The position numbers and the translations under genes are program-made. 5,241 nt of DNA, taken from contig KL568638.1 in NCBI GenBank assembly GCA_000715605.1, positions 40,558-45,798 of the forward strand, written 5' to 3'. Each line of letters opens with the position of its first letter. Within the stretch, counting starts at the first letter, position 1. The DNA is from Streptomyces speibonae (lineage in GTDB: Bacteria; Actinomycetota; Actinomycetes; Streptomycetales; Streptomycetaceae). This document shows positions 1 to 5,223 of this stretch, in pieces. Under the pieces are notes generated by a model. It had not been told where the DNA came from, made no database searches, and saw only the letters and a program-made list of their open reading frames with translations.

Positions 1-612
1 CACGCGCGCCCTGCCGAAGAGATGGCGGGCGTGACCGGCCACCACGCCGGTCCGTGTGTGGCCGAGGGACAACAGATGCTCGGCGGCCATGCGGCCGCCT
101 TCCCAGTTCGCCACGCCGACGCTCGCCACCCCGGACGGCGGTGCGCTCATCGGGTCGATCAGCACCACGGGCACCCCCGCGGCGAAGAGCGCGCCGAACT
201 GAGGGGAGGCCGGATCGACCAGCGTCCCGATCACGCCGAGGGTGCGCCGTCGCAGCACCCTCGACACCCAGTCGCTGTTCGGATCGGCGAGGGTGAGGAC
301 GACGTCGAGTCCCGCGGCCGCGGCTTCCCGTCCGACCCCCGCGATCAGCAGGTTGGCCCAGGAGCCCTCGAAGTGCGTGACCACCAGGTCGAGCACGTTC
401 GACCAGCCGTTCTCCTCGCGTGCGCCTTCGCCCTTGAGCCCGGCCCGGCGGGTGTAGCCGACGGCCCGCACGGCCTCCATGACCCGCGCGCGCGTCTCCG
501 CCGAGACGTCGGTTCCGCCTCGCAGCACCTTGGACACGGTGGGCACGCTCGTACCGGCGGTCTTGGCCACCAACGACAACGTGGGGCGCGATCCGGCTGG
601 TCGGGGTGGCAT
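1..612 (-). CDS. LacI-family transcriptional regulator (C-terminal part beyond the window)
   Basis: The first 204 codons are present, reading leftwards off the window edge. Residues 10-31 form a LacI-type helix-turn-helix (RPTLSLVAKTAG, then TSVPTVSKVLRGG), followed by the usual third helix (SAETRARVMEAVRAVGY, 37-53). From about residue 70 the chain enters the periplasmic-binding-protein-like sugar-sensing domain (for example LDLVVTHFEGSWANLLIAGV, then GVIGTLVDPAS and PVVLIDP). Members of this family are cytoplasmic dimeric repressors released or activated by a sugar ligand. The gene starts 15 bases after the stop of the GH43 glycosidase on the same strand, so it probably controls that enzyme; this is inferred from position. 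The ATG at 612 is chosen because an in-frame TGA (the glycosidase stop) lies six codons upstream and the helix-turn-helix begins soon after. No good Shine-Dalgarno sequence precedes it. The hinge segment (54-69) lacks the common PNxxARxL pattern. Family is secure; ligand unknown. Confidence 0.93.
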   Translation of the reverse strand, partial: MPPRPAGSRPTLSLVAKTAGTSVPTVSKVLRGGTDVSAETRARVMEAVRAVGYTRRAGLKGEGAREENGWSNVLDLVVTHFEGSWANLLIAGVGREAAAAGLDVVLTLADPNSDWVSRVLRRRTLGVIGTLVDPASPQFGALFAAGVPVVLIDPMSAPPSGVASVGVANWEGGRMAAEHLLSLGHTRTGVVAGHARHLFGRARV

Positions 613-647
613 GGGGGACAGATTAGCTCAACCGGCGGACACGTCTT
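613..647 (-). promoter_or_regulatory. Possible leaderless promoter of the LacI-family gene
   Basis: On the minus strand the hexamer TAATCT (625-620) fits the actinobacterial TANNNT -10 box and ends 7 bases before the ATG at 612. Transcription would then begin at or next to the A of the start codon, giving a leaderless message. This agrees with the absence of a ribosome binding site. The -35 is weak (AAGACG at 647-642, 16-base spacer) and overlaps the end of the glycosidase gene. Read-through from the glycosidase promoter is an alternative or additional source of transcript. Confidence 0.4.
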
Positions 648-2199
648 CCGGGGGCCGACCAGGCGCGGGCGCCGGGACCGGTACGTACGCGAACCAGTCG
701 AAGGCGACCGTGCCCTCGGTGGCGTACATGCCGATGACCCGGCCGGTGAAGCCGCAGGCGACCTCGGTGGAGAGGTAGCGCCCGTCCAGTTCGGCGAGCG
801 GCCGGGCTTCGGGAGCGTCCGGATCGCCGAGCCAGAAGGCGATGGTGTCGGGGCCCGTGGTGCCGCCGTCGGTGAGTTCGGGCGACGCGGGCACGAGGTC
901 CGACGTACGGATCGTCACGGTGAGGGGCAGCGGCCCGACCGGAACCGGCCTGTGGGCCACGGTCGAACGCAGCGGCCCGATCCGGGCGACGACGCGGACC
1001 TCGCCGTCCCCGGCCTCCACCTCGTAGTGGTGGGCCTCGTCCAGGCGCACGCACAGACCGCCGCGTCCGTCGCCCGGCTCGAGCAGGGCGGTGACCCGGC
1101 AGTCGTGGTGCTGCTGGCGGCGGCCGACGAAGGTGTATCCGGGACGGTCGAGGGTGGGGCCGGTGGCGTTGAGGACCAGCCGGCCGGGGCGCTCGGTGAG
1201 CGACCAGGAGCCCTCCGGGCGGGCGAACGGCGAGATCCAGTGCGGCGCGAGCACGGTCCCGTCGAAGTCGTCGCGGGCGGGCGGACCCGGAACGGGATGC
1301 CAGGCACCGGCCGGTGCCGCGTGGCGCTCCGGTACGGGTGCCACGGCCGGCCAGCCGTCCTCGCCCCACTCCACGGGCGTCAGATACGTCTCGCGGCCGA
1401 GCACGTGCACGTCGGGCGTGAAGCCGCGGGGGCGGACGCCGAGCAGCACCATCCACCAGCTGCCGTCCGGAGCCTGTACCAGGTCGGCGTGGCCGGTGTT
1501 CTGGATGGCACGGGCGCTGCCGCTGTGGGTGAGCAGGGGGTTGGCCGGTGCGCCCTCCCAGGGGCCGCGCGGCGAACGGCTGCGGGCGATGGACACGGCG
1601 TGGCCGCGTTCCGTGCCGCCTTCCGCGATCAGCAGGTACCACCAGTCGCCGATGCGGTAAAGATGGGGCGCCTCGGGGTACTTGAGGCCGCTGCCGGACC
1701 ACGTGGGGAAGGGCCCTTCCAGCACCTTGCCCTCGACCGGGTCGATCCTGGCCATGTTGACGCCCCCTTGAGGACCGGAGAAGGCACACCAGCAGGTGCC
1801 GTCCTCCTCCCACGCCAGGTCGGGGTCGATCCCGGTCAGGTCGATCCACACCGGGTCGCTCCACGGCCCCTCGGGCCGCTCGGCCGTGACGACGAAGTTG
1901 CCGCCGCCGTCGATGTTGGTGTTGACGACCCAGAAGCGGCCGTCGTGGTGGCGGATGGTGGGGGCGTACAGACCTCCGGACGCCTTGGCGCCGGGGAGGG
2001 GCAGCGGCAGTTGCCCGGGCCGGTCGAGCACGTTGCCGATCTGTTCCCAGTGCACGAGGTCCTTGCTGTGGAACAGCGGCAGCCCGGGGAAGTACTCGAA
2101 GCTGGAGCACACCAGGTAGTAGTCGTCACCCACCCGGCACACGCTCGGATCGGGGTGGAACCCGCTGATCACCGGATTGTCGTACACAGGCACGGACAC
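628..2199 (-). CDS. GH43 family glycoside hydrolase, beta-xylosidase/arabinosidase type with C-terminal beta-sandwich
   Basis: The 523-residue protein resembles XynB-type GH43 beta-xylosidases, which remove xylose (or arabinose) from the non-reducing end of oligosaccharides with inversion. The five-bladed propeller spans about 5-295. By comparison with characterised GH43 enzymes, the catalytic residues are D17 in GFHPDPS (general base), D125 in IDPDLAW (pKa modulator) and E176 in YPEAPHLYRIG (general acid). IQNTGHADLVQ (232-242) is a conserved family segment. Residues 309-508 form the concanavalin-like C-terminal domain of this group (DDFDGTVLAPHW, then VGRRQQHHDCRVTALLEP). There is no signal peptide, so it should act in the cytoplasm on imported oligosaccharides. 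The start is a GTG preceded by a purine-rich GAGGGGGG (2209-2202) at suitable spacing; GTGs at codons 3 and 5 are possible alternatives. The LacI-family gene follows 15 bases downstream. Length and key residues look intact; exact substrate is uncertain. Confidence 0.93.
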   Translation of the reverse strand: MSVPVYDNPVISGFHPDPSVCRVGDDYYLVCSSFEYFPGLPLFHSKDLVHWEQIGNVLDRPGQLPLPLPGAKASGGLYAPTIRHHDGRFWVVNTNIDGGGNFVVTAERPEGPWSDPVWIDLTGIDPDLAWEEDGTCWCAFSGPQGGVNMARIDPVEGKVLEGPFPTWSGSGLKYPEAPHLYRIGDWWYLLIAEGGTERGHAVSIARSRSPRGPWEGAPANPLLTHSGSARAIQNTGHADLVQAPDGSWWMVLLGVRPRGFTPDVHVLGRETYLTPVEWGEDGWPAVAPVPERHAAPAGAWHPVPGPPARDDFDGTVLAPHWISPFARPEGSWSLTERPGRLVLNATGPTLDRPGYTFVGRRQQHHDCRVTALLEPGDGRGGLCVRLDEAHHYEVEAGDGEVRVVARIGPLRSTVAHRPVPVGPLPLTVTIRTSDLVPASPELTDGGTTGPDTIAFWLGDPDAPEARPLAELDGRYLSTEVACGFTGRVIGMYATEGTVAFDWFAYVPVPAPAPGRPPEDVSAG

Positions 2200-2233
2200 G
2201 TCCCCCCTCGAGCCGCCGGGCGCGGTGAAGCCG

Positions 2234-2262
2234 AGTCTAGAGGGTGCGCGCCGACCGGTTCC
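2234..2262 (-). promoter_or_regulatory. Possible promoter of the GH43-lacI pair
   Basis: Minus-strand TAGACT (2239-2234) matches the Streptomyces housekeeping -10 pattern TAGRRT. It would start transcription near 2227, about 28 bases before the GTG start of the glycosidase and ahead of its ribosome binding site. The -35 is poor: GGAACC at 2262-2257 with a 17-base spacer. Between the two boxes lies a near-palindrome, GGTGCGCGCC (2243-2252, two mismatched positions), with a central CG as in LacI-family operators. Such short GC-rich repeats are frequent by chance here. Confidence 0.4.
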
Positions 2263-2274
2263 CGCCCCCTCGGA

Positions 2275-2299
2275 CGCCGGAGGGCCGACCCGTCCGGCG
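2275..2299 (-). terminator. Strong hairpin, likely terminator of the MASE1 gene
   Basis: CGCCGGA (2275-2281) pairs perfectly with TCCGGCG (2293-2299). Inside it GGG (2282-2284) pairs with CCC (2289-2291), giving a 10-bp stem with one bulged G and a CCGA loop. It lies 81 bases beyond the stop of the minus-strand MASE1 gene and upstream of the glycosidase promoter, where a terminator is expected. No T-run follows, which is usual for hairpin terminators in high-GC actinomycetes. Confidence 0.45.
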
Positions 2300-2340
2300 C
2301 CTGAGGACGAGGCCCGTTCAGGGCGGAAGCGCGGAAGCAG

Positions 2341-2357
2341 GGCCCGGGGCGCGGGCC
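2341..2357 (-). terminator. Second hairpin after the MASE1 gene
   Basis: GGCCCG (2341-2346) and CGGGCC (2352-2357) form a perfect 6-bp GC stem with a 5-base loop, 23 bases beyond the MASE1 stop codon. It could terminate or attenuate transcription together with the hairpin at 2275-2299. It has no T-tract, and short GC stems are common by chance in this DNA. Confidence 0.3.
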
Positions 2358-2379
2358 TCGGGCACGGACCGGCACCCCG

Positions 2380-3375
2380 TCAGTCCGCGTCCCGCGGCGG
2401 CGGCCGTCCCCCCGCTTCCCCCGCCGTCAGATGCTCCAGCACCTGCACCAGTTCCTGGCACGCACGCTCAACGGAGCGTCTCGTGTTCTGCTGCTCGGTG
2501 ATCACCGCCGACAGCAGGAGCGAGGTCAGCGCCATCGCCCCGTTGAACGACTGCAGGTTGAGCATGACCTCCACGTCGTTCAAATGCGCGAACGGCCCGA
2601 TGCGGTCGGTCGCCGAGATGGTGGCCATCACGGAGGCGAACACCGCGCACAGCATGCTTCCGGGCAGCTGGAACCGCAGCGCCGCCCAGATCAGCAACGG
2701 ATAGATGCTGAACAGCAGACTCGCCTCGCTGCGCGTGGCCACCGGCACCAGGAAGCCCGCGATCACCACCAGACCCACCGCCTCCTTCCATCTCAGCCAG
2801 CTCGACCAGTGCGGCGGGGCGCGCCGGCGTAGCAGCACCAGCAGCACGGGGGTGATCAGCAGCACGCCCATGGCGTCACCCACCCACCAGGCCAGCCACA
2901 CCGGCCCGAAGTCCTCCCCCGGCAGATCGCCCGTGGCGACGAGCAGCCCGGCACCGGTCAGGGAACTGATCAGCATGGCCGCGAAGGCGCCCAGGAAGAC
3001 CAGGACGAGACAGTCGCGCAATCGGCTCAGGTCGGTACGGAAGCCCACCCTGCGCAGCAGGAGATATCCGCACACGGGGGCCGCGGTGTTGCCGGCGAGT
3101 ACACCCAGCGACGACCACCGCAGGGAGGTGAGGTACAGCAGGACCAGCAGGGCGCCCAGCGCGATTCCCACCCAGCAGCGCAGCCCGAAGACCAGCAGGC
3201 ACGCCATGGCCACCCCGGTCGGCGGCCACACGGGCGAGACCACCGCGCCCGCGACGGTCAGTTCGCGCAGCAGCCCCAGGCGGCCCCCGGCGTAGTAGCA
3301 CGCGGCGACGGCCAGCGTCTCGAGCACGAAGACGGCCGGTCCGCGAAGATCCTGGCGAGCCACCACACATGCCAT
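2380..3375 (-). CDS. Stand-alone MASE1 domain integral membrane protein
   Basis: The 331-residue protein is almost entirely a MASE1 membrane sensor domain with about eight hydrophobic segments (roughly 13-30, 54-83, 87-107, 121-147, 160-182, 198-213, 218-255, 276-293). Family-typical motifs are SPVWPPTGVA (47-56), AGNTAAPVCGYLLLRR (94-109) and WWVGDAMGVLLITP (163-176). MASE1 usually forms the N-terminal input half of histidine kinases, diguanylate cyclases or SpoIIE-type phosphatases. Here no output domain follows: after residue 294 there is only a short predicted helix (about 296-317, RRSVERACQELVQVLEHL) and a Gly/Pro-rich tail. A soluble phosphatase gene ends 52 bases upstream on the same strand, so the two probably form an operon and may work together; this is inferred. 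The ATG at 3375 has only GTGTGAG directly before it. GTG codons 4 or 5 would be better spaced from that GAG, so the exact start is uncertain. Ligand unknown. Confidence 0.88.
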   Translation of the reverse strand: MACVVARQDLRGPAVFVLETLAVAACYYAGGRLGLLRELTVAGAVVSPVWPPTGVAMACLLVFGLRCWVGIALGALLVLLYLTSLRWSSLGVLAGNTAAPVCGYLLLRRVGFRTDLSRLRDCLVLVFLGAFAAMLISSLTGAGLLVATGDLPGEDFGPVWLAWWVGDAMGVLLITPVLLVLLRRRAPPHWSSWLRWKEAVGLVVIAGFLVPVATRSEASLLFSIYPLLIWAALRFQLPGSMLCAVFASVMATISATDRIGPFAHLNDVEVMLNLQSFNGAMALTSLLLSAVITEQQNTRRSVERACQELVQVLEHLTAGEAGGRPPPRDAD

Positions 3376-3380
3376 CTCAC

Positions 3381-3396
3381 ACCGGGCCGGCCCGGT
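3381..3396. repeat. Perfect 16-bp palindrome between the phosphatase and MASE1 genes
   Basis: ACCGGGCCGGCCCGGT is an exact inverted repeat in the 52-base gap between the phosphatase stop (3428) and the MASE1 start (3375). As RNA it can fold into a 6-bp stem with a CCGG loop, only 5 bases upstream of the MASE1 ATG. It could weaken transcription or translation of the second gene, or be a protein-binding site. It could also be chance in GC-rich DNA. Confidence 0.45.
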
Positions 3397-3427
3397 CGGC
3401 GAGGCGAGAGGCGCGCCGTTGTCGGCC

Positions 3428-4258
3428 CTATGGATGAGTGTCCAGTCCGTCGTGCCCGATCACCAGGACGGCCGCGTCGTCCTCGTGCCCCACTCGCTCC
3501 GCGCCCTTGATGACGGCCGCCGCGAGCGCGTCCGTGTCCATGCGCGCGACCGCCGCGATGCCCGCGAGCCGCACCACCTGGTCCAGGCCCTCGTCGAGCC
3601 GCATGGAGGGCCCTTCGACCACGCCGTCGGTGACCAGGACGAACACCCCGCCCGTGTCGAGCAGGTACCGGGTGACGGGGTAGATGACGCCGGACTGCAC
3701 GCCCAGCGGCGGACCCCCCTCGTCCTCGGTCACCCCGGACCGGCCGTCCGCGGTGGCCCACACACAGGGCAGATGCCCCGCGCGGGCGCTCTCCAGCAGC
3801 CGGGTCCGCGGATCGAGCCGCATGAAGGTACAGGTGGCGAAGAGATCTGAGTGCAGCGACAGCAGGAGTTCGTTCGTCCGGGTGAGCAGCTCGCCCGGAT
3901 CGCTGTCGACCGAGGCGAGTGCCCGCAGCCCGACCCTGACCTGCCCCATGAACGCCGCCGCCTCGATGTTGTGCCCCTGCACGTCACCGATGGACAGACC
4001 GATCCTGCCGTCGGGCATGGTGAACGCGTCGTACCAGTCGCCGCCCACGTTGAGACCCTGGTAGGCGGGTGCGTAGCGCACCGCCAGCCGCACACCGTCG
4101 GCGACCGGCAGCCCTCGCGGCAGCATGCCGCGCTGGAGGGCGACGGCCAGCTCCACCCGGGAGCGCTGCACCTCCGCCTGCGCCCGTGCCTGAGCCGTCA
4201 GCGCCCCGAGCCGGGCCAGCAGCTCGTCGCCGTCGTCCGTGGAGCCGGTGCGGGACAT
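3428..4258 (-). CDS. SpoIIE/RsbU-type PP2C serine/threonine phosphatase without sensor domain
   Basis: The 276-residue protein is a PP2C-like phosphatase of the SpoIIE/RsbU group, metal-dependent enzymes that dephosphorylate anti-anti-sigma factors and so switch partner sigma regulation. A helical, probably coiled-coil linker (11-45) ends in the typical LQRGMLPRGLP (41-51). The catalytic domain fills the rest. Metal-binding aspartates are visible at D74/D77 in VGGDWYDAF, D92 in IGDVQGHN, D211 in VTDGVVEG and D260/D261 in HEDDAAVLVIG. All core motifs are present, so it should be active. No PAS, GAF, kinase or membrane segment precedes the linker; many Streptomyces relatives have one. The ATG at 4258 is preceded by GAGTGAG with a spacing of about 7 bases. 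The downstream MASE1 gene may supply the missing sensing function. No anti-sigma or anti-anti-sigma gene is in the window, so the substrate is unknown. Confidence 0.93.
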   Translation of the reverse strand: MSRTGSTDDGDELLARLGALTAQARAQAEVQRSRVELAVALQRGMLPRGLPVADGVRLAVRYAPAYQGLNVGGDWYDAFTMPDGRIGLSIGDVQGHNIEAAAFMGQVRVGLRALASVDSDPGELLTRTNELLLSLHSDLFATCTFMRLDPRTRLLESARAGHLPCVWATADGRSGVTEDEGGPPLGVQSGVIYPVTRYLLDTGGVFVLVTDGVVEGPSMRLDEGLDQVVRLAGIAAVARMDTDALAAAVIKGAERVGHEDDAAVLVIGHDGLDTHP

Positions 4259-4319
4259 GGATCACTCACTCGGGCGAGGGCGCTCACGCGGTCGGTGGGC
4301 ACCGCCTGGGACAAAGCGC

Positions 4320-4348
4320 GTATTAGTGCATGAAAAGGATGATATCCA
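4320..4348 (-). promoter_or_regulatory. Possible promoter of the phosphatase-MASE1 operon in an AT-rich patch
   Basis: The 195-base divergent spacer (4259-4453) has one AT-rich island, about 4320-4346, in otherwise very GC-rich DNA. On the minus strand it contains TGGATA (4348-4343, 4 of 6 with TTGACA), a 17-base spacer and TAATAC (4325-4320). This would start transcription near 4313, leaving a leader of about 55 bases with the ribosome binding site. The -10 lacks the final T of the consensus. A TATCAT (4344-4339) is an alternative -10 without a matching -35. Confidence 0.35.
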
Positions 4349-4441
4349 GCCGGGGGACGGCCGGGCCAGTCGCGTACGGGGGCGGCCGGGGCCCGCCCGC
4401 CGGGGCGCCGCGTTTCCGCCCGGCGCGTCGGTGCGCCTGTC

Positions 4442-4447
4442 TAGGCT
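4442..4447 (+). promoter_or_regulatory. -10 box of a leaderless promoter for the 116-residue gene
   Basis: TAGGCT fits the Streptomyces -10 pattern and ends 6 bases before the ATG at 4454, so transcription would start at about the A of the start codon. No ribosome binding site lies before that ATG, as expected for a leaderless message. No convincing -35 is seen 16-18 bases upstream. Confidence 0.55.
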
Positions 4448-4453
4448 GGGCCC

Positions 4454-4804
4454 ATGGAGCAGCGGGAGATCATGCAGCGGAGCGTCGGCATCCTCACCGA
4501 GGCCCTGGAGATGCGGCGCCGGCTGCGGGAGAACCCGGAGGCCGACGTGGCCGGGAGCGGGGCGGTCGCCACGCTCCTGGAAGAGATGCTGCCGCACGTC
4601 CAGCTGCCCGCCGACGCGACCGCGCGCGAAGTGGCGGACATCGTCACCGAGAAGCTGGGCCCCGCCATCGTGCAGATCGCGTCCGCGCTCACCTTCGCCT
4701 TCGTGCAGCTCGCCGAGGTCCACGACGAGGGCCGCACCGACGTGTCCTCCGCCGACGTCCTGCGCTCCATCTCCCTGCACTACGAGACCGGCGGCAGGGG
4801 GTAG
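4454..4804 (+). CDS. Small helical hypothetical protein, 116 residues
   Basis: I do not recognise this protein. It is mildly acidic, with a single lysine (K67) and no cysteine, signal peptide or clear transmembrane helix. Residues 1-28 form a charged predicted helix (for example LTEALEMRRRLRENPE). Further helices are likely at about 36-47 (GAVATLLEEMLP) and 57-68. A strongly hydrophobic stretch at 71-88 (AIVQIASALTFAFVQLAE) could be a buried core helix or an interaction surface, and a last helix covers about 97-109. Codon usage is typical of the neighbours, with nearly all third positions G or C, which supports a real gene. The ATG fits a leaderless start, with TAGGCT 6 bases before it. It is transcribed divergently from the phosphatase operon across a shared 195-base spacer, so a link to that signalling module is possible but unproven. 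Two hairpins follow the TAG stop. Confidence 0.75.
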   Translation: MEQREIMQRSVGILTEALEMRRRLRENPEADVAGSGAVATLLEEMLPHVQLPADATAREVADIVTEKLGPAIVQIASALTFAFVQLAEVHDEGRTDVSSADVLRSISLHYETGGRG

Positions 4805-4821
4805 CCGCGCCCGGGGCGCGG
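4805..4821 (+). terminator. Hairpin directly after the 116-residue gene
   Basis: CCGCGCC (4805-4811) and GGCGCGG (4815-4821) form a perfect 7-bp stem with a 3-base loop, beginning at the base after the TAG stop. There is no T-tract. The position fits a terminator of the preceding gene. Confidence 0.4.
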
Positions 4822-4837
4822 GCGGTGCGGGAACGCT

Positions 4838-4872
4838 ACGGCCGGTGACGCCCGCGAGGGCGGCCGGGCCGT
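4838..4872. terminator. Compound hairpin, probable terminator
   Basis: An outer stem ACGGCC (4838-4843) with GGCCGT (4867-4872), extended by GG/CC after one bulge, encloses an inner stem CGCCC/GGGCG (4849-4853 with 4858-4862). The inner loop GCGA is a GNRA-type tetraloop. This is the most elaborate fold between 4804 and the start of the next open frame, and could stop transcription of the 116-residue gene. No T-run follows. Confidence 0.4.
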
Positions 4873-4891
4873 GGGGCGAGGGACGCGCACG

Positions 4892-5067
4892 GTGACCACG
4901 TATCGTATACGCCGGGACCTGGGGATCGTCACGCTCCTCCTGCTCGTGCCGGCCGCAGCCCTGGGACCCACCCCCCGTGCCGCCGCCGACGGGAACTGGT
5001 GGGATCCTCCCGCCCGGCCCGCGCCCGACTCCGCTCGCTCCACGAGGTCCTCGTCCGGGAACACTGA
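4892..5067 (+). pseudogene. Possible small secreted protein frame, frame-broken or remnant
   Basis: A GTG at 4892 is preceded by a good ribosome binding sequence, GAGGGAC (4878-4884), 7 bases away. It opens a frame with a textbook signal peptide: basic MTTYRIRR, hydrophobic LGIVTLLLLVPAAALG, and an AAA-type cleavage site near residue 32, followed by DGNWWDPPARPAP. The frame then degrades into Arg/Ser/Pro-rich sequence and stays open to the window end, crossing antisense over the glpD-like gene, so that tail is unlikely to be real. In the frame one base earlier, the sequence ARLRSLHEVLVREH ends at a TGA (5065-5067), just before the glpD-like stop. A single-base shift around 4990-5020 would therefore give a protein of about 58 residues. 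It may be an assembly indel near a contig end, a decayed gene, or chance. The 271 bases from 4805 to 5075 otherwise hold only hairpins. Confidence 0.3.
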
Positions 5068-5086
5068 CGGCCGGCTCAGCCGCCGT
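5067..5086 (-). terminator. Hairpin spanning the glpD-like stop codon
   Basis: ACGG (5067-5070) plus CGGC (5072-5075) pair with GCCG (5079-5082) plus CCGT (5083-5086), with one bulged C and a 3-base loop that is exactly the TGA stop of the minus-strand gene. An 8-bp GC stem at this place could take part in termination, but it has no T-tract and overlaps coding sequence. Confidence 0.25.
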
Positions 5087-5222
5087 GCGAGAACGCCCTG
5101 TCCAGGAGCGCCCCGGCCGCCTCCAGCGCCCTGGCCCGGTCGGCGGGGACGAGGCCGATGCGGGTGCGGCGGTCCAGGACGTCCTCCTCGTCGAGCGCTC
5201 CCTCGTGCCGCACGGCCCAGAG
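5076..5222 (-). CDS. glpD: C-terminal end of a GlpD-type FAD-dependent glycerol-3-phosphate dehydrogenase
   Basis: Only the last 48 codons and the TGA stop (5078-5076) lie in the window; the rest would continue beyond the right edge, where the sequence instead turns into adapter. The segment reads WAVRHEGALDEEDVLDRRTRIGLVP and then an Ala/Arg-rich helix ending AFSHGG. The pattern HEGAL...EDVL.RRTRI is characteristic of the C-terminal domain of actinobacterial GlpD, the membrane-associated flavoenzyme that oxidises sn-glycerol-3-phosphate to dihydroxyacetone phosphate and passes electrons to the respiratory chain. The FAD-binding domain cannot be seen, so activity cannot be judged and a related GlpD-like oxidoreductase is possible. 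It is oriented towards the genes on its left, converging with the 116-residue gene. The start is not visible. Confidence 0.7.
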   Translation of the reverse strand, partial: LWAVRHEGALDEEDVLDRRTRIGLVPADRARALEAAGALLDRAFSHGG

Positions 5223-5223
5223 T

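Noticed and set aside
22..2304. A 760-codon plus-strand open frame opposite the regulator and glycosidase.
   Set aside because: It is antisense to two genes with clear family motifs, is rich in Arg/Gly/Ala/Pro/His with no recognisable domain, and long stop-free antisense frames are normal in high-GC coding DNA.
2431..2832. Plus- and minus-strand frames overlapping the MASE1 gene.
   Set aside because: The MASE1 frame has membrane segments and conserved family motifs throughout; the others are shadow frames.
4308..4336. GGGACA (4308-4313) as a plus-strand -35 in the divergent spacer.
   Set aside because: No TANNNT box lies 16-18 bases downstream, and it would leave a leader of over 100 bases, whereas the TAGGCT next to the ATG explains the start better.
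4239..4895. Long plus-strand frames of 218 and 172 codons across the divergent spacer and the 116-residue gene.
   Set aside because: They overlap the promoter region, have Arg/Ser/Pro-biased composition and lack domains; the frame of 4454-4804 has the better codon pattern and a start supported by the -10 box.
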